From Paracoccus zeaxanthinifaciens ATCC 21588 (GTDB lineage Bacteria > Pseudomonadota > Alphaproteobacteria > Rhodobacterales > Rhodobacteraceae), in assembly GCF_000420145.1 (NCBI RefSeq), contig NZ_ATUJ01000003.1:1-64000 (forward strand): a stretch of DNA of 64,000 bases, written 5' to 3'. The translations under genes and the position numbers were made by a program. The notes below the pieces were generated by a model. It was not told where the DNA came from. It saw nothing but the letters and a program-made list of their open reading frames with translations, and made no database searches. Every line of letters starts with the position of its first letter. Position 1 is the first letter of the stretch. Below, piece after piece: positions 45,557 through 52,578 of this stretch.

Positions 45557-45593
45557 CCCCGCCGGTCGCCCACCCGTGATGCGACCGGCGGGG
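45557..45593 (+). terminator. Terminator hairpin after Gfo/Idh gene
   Basis: A perfect 13-bp stem (45557-45569 with 45581-45593, CCCCGCCGGTCGC/GCGACCGGCGGGG) with an 11-base loop lies 13 bases after the stop, followed by only two Ts. It likely ends the gntR-Gfo/Idh transcript. Confidence 0.6.
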
Positions 45594-45636
45594 GTTCGCG
45601 CGTTATGTCGCATCCGGACTGCATGAAGGACACGAC

Positions 45637-45969
45637 ATGAGAACCCTTGCCACCCTGACCGCCGCGGCGCTGATCGCGGTCACCGCCCCACCCGTCCTGG
45701 CCAATCCCGGCCATTCCAACGGCTGCCCGCCGGGCCTTGCCAAGAAGAGCCCCGCCTGCGTGCCTCCGGGGCAGGCGAAGAAGCGGTGGAACCGCGGCGA
45801 CCACCTGCGGATCGAGGATTACCGCCGAATCGCGGACCCGCGCCGATACGACCTGCAGGCCCGCCCCGACTGAGATTACTACCGTGACGGGAATCGCGTC
45901 TATCGCGTGGATCGCGACACGCGCCGGATCCTTGCGATCCTGAACCTCATCGACGCCTTCTCGAACTGA
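45637..45969 (+). pseudogene. Small secreted protein gene with in-frame TGA
   Basis: The open frame from ATG at 45637 encodes 78 residues: a signal peptide (MRTLATLTAAALIAVTAPPVLA), then NPGHSNGCPPGLAKKSPACVPPGQAKK, a pattern common to small secreted proteins of Rhodobacterales. It stops at TGA (45871-45873). Without that stop the same frame continues for 31 codons as DYYRDGNRVYRVDRD... to TGA at 45967-45969. That tail is exactly the C-terminal type expected in this family (YYRVGNxVYRVDRxT). The gene therefore looks recently broken by a point change, unless the base is a sequencing error or the stop is read through. Function is unknown. Confidence 0.75.
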
Positions 45970-45995
45970 GCCGACAGGGCCATCGAACATCCCGG

Positions 45996-46026
45996 ACCCG
46001 CGCCATTCCGATGGCGCGGGTTCTTT
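45996..46026 (+). terminator. Terminator after small secreted protein gene
   Basis: Stem ACCCGCGCCAT/ATGGCGCGGGT (11 bp, 45996-46006 with 46011-46021) with loop TCCG, followed by TCTTTC. Its position 27 bases after the downstream stop at 45969 supports the idea that the full 110-codon gene is the original unit. Confidence 0.75.
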
Positions 46027-46258
46027 CATGCAGACGATTCTTGTCCGGCGCTAACCTCACGCTGCGTCACGTTACTTCGATTGCCTAAATTATCGCGCCT
46101 GCGCAACCATTTAGCGCCCATTCGCGTTCCTGATGTGACAAATCAAAATCGCTTGTCTATCATCTATTCACACTTGCGTATCTGAAGCCGCATCCAAGCG
46201 GCCATTTTCGGGGCGCCCAAGCGGCCCGATCCCTCGACAAGTCACATTGGGAGTGCAC
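46027..46258 (+). promoter_or_regulatory. Promoter region of betaine-type ABC operon
   Basis: This region of about 230 bases is distinctly AT-richer than its surroundings, especially 46060-46180, as expected for a regulated promoter. A direct repeat CCAAGCGGCC occurs at 46194-46203 and 46217-46226, 23 bases apart, just upstream of the start codon. No confident -35/-10 pair can be chosen by eye. Confidence 0.45.
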
Positions 46259-47251
46259 ATGAATCCGATGAAACCCACCCTGGCCGTCCTTGGCCTGATG
46301 ATGACTGCCCCGGCGGCCTTCGCCGAGGATTGCGGCGACATCACGATTGCCGAGATGAACTGGGCCTCGGCCGGTCTGGCCGCATGGGTGGACAAGATCA
46401 TCCTCGAGGAAGGTTACGACTGCGACGTGGCCATGGTCACCGGCGACACCGTCCCGACCTTTACTTCGATGAACGAAAAGGGCGAACCCGACATCGCCCC
46501 CGAACTGTGGGTGAACGCGGTCAAGGTGCCGCTGGACGCCGCGGTCGAGGAAGGCCGCATCACCGTCGCCTCGCAGATCCTGTCGGATGGCGGCGTCGAG
46601 GGCTTCTGGATCCCGACCGCCGTGGCCGAGGCCAACGACATCACCACGATCGAGGACGCGCTGGCGCATCCCGAGCTGTTCCCGGGCGCCGAGGACAGCA
46701 GCAAGGGCGCGTTCTTCAACTGCCCCTCGGGCTGGGCCTGCCAGATCATCACCGCGAACCAGTTCCAGGCGCTCGGCGCCGAGGAGAAGGGCTTCGAGCT
46801 GGTCGACAGCGGTTCCGCCGCGGGTCTCGACGGCTCGATCGCGCGTGCGTTCAACCGCGAGGAAGGCTGGCTCGGCTACTACTGGGCGCCGACGGCGATC
46901 CTGGGTCAGTACGACATGACCAAGCTGGAGCTGGGCGTCGAGCACGAGAAGGAAAGCTGGGACAACTGCACGGTCGTCAACAATTGCGAGGACCCGCAGC
47001 TGAACGAATGGCCCAGCTCTGACGTGTTCACCGCCGTCACCACCGAGTTCGCCGAGAACAACCCGGTCACGATGGAGTATCTGGGCAAGCGCGCTTGGTC
47101 GAACGACACCGTGAACGAACTGCTGGCATGGATGGGCGACAACCAGGCCACCAACGAGGACGGCGCCTACTACTTCCTCGAGAACTATCCCGAGATCTGG
47201 AAGGCCTGGCTCTCGGACGAGGTCGCGGCCGAGGTCGAAGGCGCGCTGTAA
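46259..47251 (+). CDS. Glycine betaine/proline-type ABC binding protein
   Basis: This 330-residue periplasmic protein has a signal peptide (about residues 1-22, PAAFAE) and the OpuAC/ProX-type ligand domain: ITIAEMNWASAGLAAWVDKIILEEGYDCDVAMVTGDTVPTFTSM, FFNCPSGWACQIITANQF, and WLGYYWAPTAILGQYDM, rich in tryptophans and tyrosines for quaternary-amine binding. It delivers glycine betaine or a related compound to the permease encoded next. GGGAG precedes the ATG at 46259. Confidence 0.92.
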   Translation: MNPMKPTLAVLGLMMTAPAAFAEDCGDITIAEMNWASAGLAAWVDKIILEEGYDCDVAMVTGDTVPTFTSMNEKGEPDIAPELWVNAVKVPLDAAVEEGRITVASQILSDGGVEGFWIPTAVAEANDITTIEDALAHPELFPGAEDSSKGAFFNCPSGWACQIITANQFQALGAEEKGFELVDSGSAAGLDGSIARAFNREEGWLGYYWAPTAILGQYDMTKLELGVEHEKESWDNCTVVNNCEDPQLNEWPSSDVFTAVTTEFAENNPVTMEYLGKRAWSNDTVNELLAWMGDNQATNEDGAYYFLENYPEIWKAWLSDEVAAEVEGAL

Positions 47252-47271
47252 TCGGCGCCTGCACGATGGGC

Positions 47272-47292
47272 GGGCGCGGCATCCCCGCGCCC
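47272..47292 (+). other. Hairpin between betaine binding-protein and permease genes
   Basis: An 8-bp stem GGGCGCGG/CCGCGCCC (47272-47279 with 47285-47292) and a 5-base loop lie 21 bases after the binding-protein stop. There is no T-run. Confidence 0.55.
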
Positions 47293-47338
47293 TGCCACCC
47301 CAAGGCCTTACCCTCCTCCTGAGGAAGAAAAAGAACCA

Positions 47339-48223
47339 ATGGACCTCGTAGATTTCCCCGCCATGGGCCGCAGCGACCTGCGCGAGATGCGCATCGCGAT
47401 CGACGGCGCTTTCCGCGAATTCACACGGGCTTATGGCGAAACCCTCGAAAACATATTCCACCCGATCCAGCTTCTGCTGGTCTTCATCGAGGACCTTCTG
47501 ATCGACAGCCCCTGGATCCTGGTGCTGGCCGCGCTGGCGGGCCTCGTCTGGGCGCTTGGGCGCAACCTGAAGATCGTCGGCGGCACCGTGCTGGCGCTGC
47601 TGGCCATCGGCTATTTCGGTATGTGGGAAGACACCATGCGCACGATCGCCATGGTCGCCGTCTGCACGCTGATCGCGGTCGTGATCGGCATCCCCACCGG
47701 CATCCTGATGGCGCGGTCGGACCGCGCGAACGCGACCGTCACGCCCATCCTCGACATGATGCAGACGATGCCCAGCTTCGTCTATCTGATCCCGGTCGTG
47801 ATGATCTTCGGCCTTGGCAAGGTTCCGGGCGTGATTGCCGTCGTGATCTATGCCGTGCCGCCGATCATCCGCCTGACCAACCTGGGCATCCGCCAGGTTC
47901 CCGCCGACGTGCTCGAGGCCGCCGAGGCCTTCGGTTCCAGCGCACGCCAGAAGCTGACGGACGTGCAGTTGCCGCTGGCGCTGCCGACCATCATGGCCGG
48001 CGTCAACCAGACCATCATGATGAGCCTGGCCATGGTCGTGGTCGCATCCATGATCGGCGTGCGCGGCCTGGGTCAGCCGGTGCTGCAGGCGATCAACAAC
48101 CAATACTTCACCCTGGGCGTGATGAACGGCCTGGCCATCGTCGCCATCGCCATCATCTTCGACCGCGCGACGCAGGCCTATGGCAAGCGCCTGCAGAAGC
48201 ACCTGGAGGCCGTGCATGGCTGA
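47339..48223 (+). CDS. Glycine betaine/proline-type ABC permease (ProW-like)
   Basis: This 294-residue permease has about seven hydrophobic segments and motifs PILDMMQTMPSFVYLIPVVMIFGLGKVPGV and QVPADVLEAAEAFGSSARQKLTDVQLPLALPTI, the EAA loop of ProW/OpuAB proteins. It forms the membrane pore of the quaternary-amine importer. Its last eight bases overlap the ATPase gene. Confidence 0.93.
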   Translation: MDLVDFPAMGRSDLREMRIAIDGAFREFTRAYGETLENIFHPIQLLLVFIEDLLIDSPWILVLAALAGLVWALGRNLKIVGGTVLALLAIGYFGMWEDTMRTIAMVAVCTLIAVVIGIPTGILMARSDRANATVTPILDMMQTMPSFVYLIPVVMIFGLGKVPGVIAVVIYAVPPIIRLTNLGIRQVPADVLEAAEAFGSSARQKLTDVQLPLALPTIMAGVNQTIMMSLAMVVVASMIGVRGLGQPVLQAINNQYFTLGVMNGLAIVAIAIIFDRATQAYGKRLQKHLEAVHG

Positions 48224-49280
48224 GGCAACCCACGATATCGAGATCCGCAATCTCTACAAGATCTTCGGTCCGAACGCCGCCAAGCACGTGGAAAGCGTCC
48301 GCAACGGGATGACCAAGGAAGAGCTGAAGGCCCAGCACAACCACGTGCTGGGGCTGGACGACATCAACCTGACCATCCCCGCGGGCAAGATCCAGGTCGT
48401 GATGGGGCTGTCCGGTTCGGGGAAATCGACCCTGATCCGGCACATCAACCGCCTGATCGACCCGACCGCGGGCGAATTGCTGTTCGACGGTCAGGACATC
48501 GCGAAGATGTCCGAGACCGAGCTGCGCGAGTTCCGTCGCCAGCGCACCGGCATGGTGTTCCAGAAATTCGCGCTGTTCCCGCATTGGACGGTGCTGGAGA
48601 ACACCACCTACGGCCTGCATGTGCGCGGCGTCTCCCGCCGCGAGGCCGAGGAGCGCGCCCGCCGCTGGATCACCCGCGTGGGTCTGGAAGGGTTCGAGGA
48701 AAGCTATCCCAACCAGCTTTCGGGCGGGATGCAGCAGCGCGTTGGCCTGGCCCGCGCCCTGACCAACGATGCCGAGATCCTGCTGATGGACGAGGCGTTC
48801 TCGGCGCTGGACCCGCTGATCCGGACCGACATGCAATCGGTGCTTCTGGACCTGCAATCCGAGCTGAAGAAGACGATCGTCTTCATCACCCACGACCTGG
48901 ACGAGGCGCTGCGCCTTGGCGAACGCATCGCCATCCTGCGCGACGGCAAGATCATCCAGCAGGGCACGGGCGAACAGATCGTCCTGCGCCCCAAGGACGA
49001 CTATATCGCCAGCTTCGTGCGCGACGTGCGCCGCGGCCACGTCATCTCGGTCCGCACCATCATGCGCAAGGGCGCCCACGCGGAAACGCCGGTCACCCTG
49101 CCCGCATCGACCCTGCTGGAAGAGGCCGCCCGCGCCATGACCAATGCCGAGGTGTCGCGCGCCAACATCACCGGGCGCGACGGTCAGCATGTCGGCATGG
49201 TCACCCTGTCGAAATGCGTGGCCGAGATGATCGCACCGGACGACACCGAAGAGGTCGATCCCGAAAGCCAGGTGGCATAA
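48216..49280 (+). CDS. Glycine betaine/proline-type ABC ATPase (ProV-like)
   Basis: This 354-residue ATPase has Walker A GLSGSGKST, signature LSGGMQQR, Walker B ILLMDEAFSALDP and VFITHDLDEAL. The N-terminal extension (IRNLYKIFGPNAAKHVESVRNGMTKEEL) is typical of ProV/OpuAA. A C-terminal segment resembles one shortened CBS domain, which in relatives senses ionic strength. It completes the three-gene quaternary-amine importer; the operon ends at the bidirectional terminator at 49287-49313. Confidence 0.93.
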   Translation: MAEATHDIEIRNLYKIFGPNAAKHVESVRNGMTKEELKAQHNHVLGLDDINLTIPAGKIQVVMGLSGSGKSTLIRHINRLIDPTAGELLFDGQDIAKMSETELREFRRQRTGMVFQKFALFPHWTVLENTTYGLHVRGVSRREAEERARRWITRVGLEGFEESYPNQLSGGMQQRVGLARALTNDAEILLMDEAFSALDPLIRTDMQSVLLDLQSELKKTIVFITHDLDEALRLGERIAILRDGKIIQQGTGEQIVLRPKDDYIASFVRDVRRGHVISVRTIMRKGAHAETPVTLPASTLLEEAARAMTNAEVSRANITGRDGQHVGMVTLSKCVAEMIAPDDTEEVDPESQVA

Positions 49281-49286
49281 GTTCGG

Positions 49287-49313
49287 AAAGGGCGCGGGAC
49301 GACCGCGCCCTTT
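49287..49313. terminator. Bidirectional terminator between ABC operon and lysR
   Basis: AAAGGGCGCGG-GACGA-CCGCGCCCTTT is a perfect 11-bp stem with A- and T-ends, so it can terminate both convergent transcripts (stop codons at 49280 and 49315). Confidence 0.8.
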
Positions 49314-49314
49314 C

Positions 49315-50211
49315 TCATTCGGCCATGCGCCAGCGGCTGAGAAGCATCTCGTGGAACAGTTCGGCTGCGGGCGATCGGCTGCGACCCGCGATGCGCACGA
49401 TCCCGACCGTGCGGCGGATCACGGGATCGGTCAGCCTGACGGTCGCGATGCGCGGATGCGGCCCCACGGGCATCGACATGCGCGGCAGCGCCGCGACGCC
49501 CAGCCCCGCCTCGACCAGGCCAAGCGAGGTGGAGAGGTGCTGCACCTCGAAGAAGGGCTGCGGTCGCAGGCGCGACTGGGCCAGCCCAAGATCCATGATC
49601 AGCCTGTTGCCGCTGCCCCGCCCCACCGTGATGAAACGGTGATCGGCCAACTCGCCCCATGACACCGACTCCCGCGACGCCAGCGGGTGATCCTTGGGAC
49701 AGGCCAGCAGGAACGGCTCCTCGACCAGCGGCTCGAAATCCAGGTCGGGATCGTCGGCACCCCACAGCGTGATGCCGAAATCGACGCGCTGCGACAGCAC
49801 GGATTGCATCACGTCATTCGCGCCCGCATCCACGATGCGGAACCGGATCGAGGGGAAGTCGCGCCCGAAATCGCTGATCACGTCCGGCAGGAAGTAATAG
49901 GCCGCCGTCGGGATGCAGGCGATGCTGACAAGGCCCGACCGCTTCTCGGCAATCTCGCGAACCGACATCAGCGATGTTTCAAGATCGTCCAGCAGGCGCC
50001 GTGCGCGCGGCAGGAAATCGCGGCCCACGGCCGTCAGCGACACGCGCCGCGTGGTGCGTTCCAGCAGCATCACGCCCAGCACGGTCTCCAGCTTCTGGAT
50101 GCGCCTCGACAGGGCGGGCTGGGACAGGTTGATCGCTTCGGCGGCGGCACGAAAGCTTTGCATGTCGGCGGTCGCGACGAAGGCGCGCAGATCCTCGAGG
50201 TCGATATTCAT
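49315..50211 (-). CDS. LysR-family regulator of PrpF/TTT locus
   Basis: This 298-residue LysR protein starts MNIDLEDLRAFVATADMQSFRAAAEAINLSQPALSRRI and has a normal effector domain (VSIACIPTAAYYFLPDVISDF). The ATG at 50211 was preferred to a TTG two codons upstream. It is divergent from the PrpF-tctC-tctAB genes and probably controls them. An ATTG-N9-CAAT element lies in the shared region at 50239-50255. Confidence 0.92.
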   Translation of the reverse strand: MNIDLEDLRAFVATADMQSFRAAAEAINLSQPALSRRIQKLETVLGVMLLERTTRRVSLTAVGRDFLPRARRLLDDLETSLMSVREIAEKRSGLVSIACIPTAAYYFLPDVISDFGRDFPSIRFRIVDAGANDVMQSVLSQRVDFGITLWGADDPDLDFEPLVEEPFLLACPKDHPLASRESVSWGELADHRFITVGRGSGNRLIMDLGLAQSRLRPQPFFEVQHLSTSLGLVEAGLGVAALPRMSMPVGPHPRIATVRLTDPVIRRTVGIVRIAGRSRSPAAELFHEMLLSRWRMAE

Positions 50212-50238
50212 GCGCAACCCGCATCAATGGTTCCGATA

Positions 50239-50255
50239 ATTGCAATTCACACAAT
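50239..50255. promoter_or_regulatory. Candidate LysR operator before prpF-like gene
   Basis: ATTG-N9-CAAT is an interrupted palindrome that contains the T-N11-A core expected for LysR regulators. It lies 28-44 bases upstream of lysR and 74-90 bases upstream of the PrpF-like start. Confidence 0.5.
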
Positions 50256-50328
50256 CGGTCCGGTCTGGCAAGGCTGATCCTCGAAGGGACGGGCAGGACG
50301 CGCCCGCCCCGAGGGGGACCTACATCAC

Positions 50329-51408
50329 ATGACAAGAATACCCTGCGCATTGATGCGCGGCGGCACCTCGCGCGGGCCGGTGTTCCTGGCCGAGGATCTG
50401 CCGCAGGACATCCCCGCGCGCGATGCGCTGCTGATCGAGGCCCTCGGGGCGGGGCACCCGTTGCAGATCGACGGGATCGGCGGAGGCAACCCGCTGACCA
50501 GCAAGGTCGCCATCGTCGGACGCTCGGCCCGCCCGGATGCCGATATTGACTATCTGTTCGCGCAGGTGAACGTCACGCAGGCGCTGGTCGATACCGCGCC
50601 GAACTGCGGCAACATGCTGGCCGCCGTCGGCCCCTTCGCGATCGAGCGCGGCCTGATCGCGCCCTGCGACCCCGAGACCCGCATCGTCATCTTCAACGTG
50701 AACACCGGCAAGCGGATCGAGGCCGTGATCCAGACCCCGGGCGGGCGTGTCCGCTATGACGGCACGACGCGGATCGACGGCGTGCCGGGCAGCGCGGCGC
50801 CGGTGCTCCTGTCCTTCCTGGATGCGGCGGGATCGAAGACGGGCAGGCTGCTCCCCTCGGGTATGGCGCGCGAGGTGGTGGACGGCATCGGTGTGACGCA
50901 TTTCGACATGGCGGTCGCCGCCGTGCTGATCGACGCCACCGACATGGGCAAGACGGGCCACGAGACCGCTGCCGACCTGGACGCCGACCGCGCCTTCATG
51001 GCCCGGCTGGAAGCCCTGCGCATGCAATCGGGGCGCATCATGGGACTGGGCGATGTCGGCGCGATGGTGGTGCCGAAGCCGGTCCTGCTGGGCGCCCCCT
51101 CGGACGATGCGACCATCGCCGCACGCTATTTCATGCCGCATTCCTGCCACACGGCACTTGCCGTCACCGGCGCGGTCTGCATCGCATCGGCCTGCTGCAC
51201 CCCCGGAACCGTGGCCCATGCGCTGGCCCGCCTGCCCGAGGCCGATGCCGAGGGCCGACGCCGCATCGTGATCCAGCACCCCTCCGGCCGCATCCCGGTC
51301 GAGGTGCAGCAGGACACGCGCACCGGCCTCGTGACCCGCGCAGGGGTCGTCCGCACCACGCGGATGATCTTCGACGGGCATGTCCACACCCACGATCACG
51401 CCGCCTGA
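50329..51408 (+). CDS. PrpF-family isomerase (4-oxalomesaconate tautomerase-like)
   Basis: This 359-residue protein has the PrpF double-hotdog-like fold with MRGGTSRGPVFL, GIGGGNPLTSKVAIVGRS, APNCGNMLAAVGPFAIE (Cys in NCGN), FNVNTGK and PGSAAPVLL. PrpF relatives isomerise double bonds in tricarboxylates, for example aconitate or 4-oxalomesaconate. It is followed by a tripartite tricarboxylate transporter, so it probably channels an imported unsaturated or aromatic-derived polycarboxylate. Which one cannot be decided. Confidence 0.9.
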   Translation: MTRIPCALMRGGTSRGPVFLAEDLPQDIPARDALLIEALGAGHPLQIDGIGGGNPLTSKVAIVGRSARPDADIDYLFAQVNVTQALVDTAPNCGNMLAAVGPFAIERGLIAPCDPETRIVIFNVNTGKRIEAVIQTPGGRVRYDGTTRIDGVPGSAAPVLLSFLDAAGSKTGRLLPSGMAREVVDGIGVTHFDMAVAAVLIDATDMGKTGHETAADLDADRAFMARLEALRMQSGRIMGLGDVGAMVVPKPVLLGAPSDDATIAARYFMPHSCHTALAVTGAVCIASACCTPGTVAHALARLPEADAEGRRRIVIQHPSGRIPVEVQQDTRTGLVTRAGVVRTTRMIFDGHVHTHDHAA

Positions 51409-51441
51409 ACCACGGCGATATTTTTCCAGGAGGAGAGAGAG

Positions 51442-52527
51442 ATGAAAGGCTTCACCAAAACCCTGCGCGGCATCCTTGCCGTCGCGGCGCTGACCACCGC
51501 CCTGCCCCAGATCGTCGCGGCGCAGGATTTCAAGGGCGAGACCGTCGAATGGACCGTGCCCTTCGGCGTCGGCGGCGGCACCGATGTCTGGGCGCGCTTC
51601 TTCGCGCCGCTTCTGTCGCAGAACCTGCCGGGCCAGCCGAACGTCGTCGTGCTGAACGTGCCGGGCGGCGGCTCGATCACCGGTGCGAACCAGTTCGCGC
51701 AGCGTGCCTCGGATGATGGGTTGTCGATCCTCGGGACCTCGGCCTCGACGCAGTATCCGGCGATCCTGGGCGATCCGCGCGTGCGCTACGACTATGCCGA
51801 ATGGAAGGCCGTCCTTGCATCGCCCACCGGCGGGGTCGTCTATGTCGATCCGCGCTATGGCGTCAGCGGCCCCGCCGATCTGGACAGCCTGCGCGCCGAG
51901 GAGATCCGCTTTGCCAGCCAGGGCGCGACCGCGCTGGAGATGCCGGTCCTGCTGGCGCTGAAGATGCTGGAGCTGAACATCCGCCCCGTCTTCGGCATGG
52001 AAAGCCGCGGCGCGGGCCGCCTTGCCTTCGAGCGCGGCGAGGCCGGGATCGATTTCCAGACCAGCTCGGCCTATCTGGGCAGCGTGGTTCCGCTGGTCGA
52101 TGCGGGCAAGGCCATGCCGCTGTTCTCGATGGGCATCGTCGATGCCGAAGGCAACGTCTCGCGCGATCCGTCCTATCCGGACATGCCGACCTTCGTCGAG
52201 TTCTTCACCGAAGCGACCGGCGCCGCCCCCGAGGGCGAAGCGTTCGAGGCCTGGAAGGCCCTGATGATCGCCGGCTATTCGCTGCAGAAGATGGTCGTGC
52301 TGCCGCGCGACGTCCCCGCCGAGGTGCATGACGCCTATGTCGCCGCCGCCGAGGCCATCGTCGCCGCGCCCGATTTCCGCGAACGCGCGGGCGAGGAGCT
52401 GGGCGTCTACGACCAGCTGGTCGGCGACGAGGCCGATGCCGCCCTGCAGGAGGCCCTGACCGTCGATCCCGAGATCCGCGCCTTCCTGACCGAATGGCTG
52501 TCGCAGGATTACGGCGTCCGCTTCTGA
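51442..52527 (+). CDS. tctC: Tripartite tricarboxylate transporter binding protein (TctC/Bug)
   Basis: This 361-residue periplasmic protein has a signal peptide (MKGFTKTLRGILAVAALTTALPQIVAAQ) and the Bug-family pattern VEWTVPFGVGGGTDVWARFFAPLLSQNLPG, then VVVLNVPGGGSITGANQFA. It captures a carboxylic acid for the TctAB permease encoded next. A strong AGGAGGAG ribosome site precedes it and a 9-bp hairpin follows it. Confidence 0.93.
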   Translation: MKGFTKTLRGILAVAALTTALPQIVAAQDFKGETVEWTVPFGVGGGTDVWARFFAPLLSQNLPGQPNVVVLNVPGGGSITGANQFAQRASDDGLSILGTSASTQYPAILGDPRVRYDYAEWKAVLASPTGGVVYVDPRYGVSGPADLDSLRAEEIRFASQGATALEMPVLLALKMLELNIRPVFGMESRGAGRLAFERGEAGIDFQTSSAYLGSVVPLVDAGKAMPLFSMGIVDAEGNVSRDPSYPDMPTFVEFFTEATGAAPEGEAFEAWKALMIAGYSLQKMVVLPRDVPAEVHDAYVAAAEAIVAAPDFRERAGEELGVYDQLVGDEADAALQEALTVDPEIRAFLTEWLSQDYGVRF

Positions 52528-52535
52528 CAATCACG

Positions 52536-52559
52536 GGCCGGGGCCGACCAGCCCCGGCC
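52536..52559 (+). other. Hairpin between tctC and the tctAB fusion gene
   Basis: GGCCGGGGC-CGACCA-GCCCCGGCC is a perfect 9-bp stem (52536-52544 with 52551-52559) eight bases after the tctC stop and 19 bases before the next ATG. There is no T-run. Confidence 0.6.
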
Positions 52560-52578
52560 GATCAAGGAGTGATCATCC

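Noticed and set aside
45871..45873. Selenocysteine at the in-frame TGA of the small secreted protein
   Set aside because: No selenocysteine insertion-type hairpin stands directly after the codon and the family tail has no conserved cysteine at this place; a nonsense change is simpler.
46160..48250. Long minus-strand open frame opposite the betaine ABC genes
   Set aside because: Antisense shadow with repeated His/Asp/Gly-rich composition; the plus strand carries binding protein, permease and ATPase motifs.
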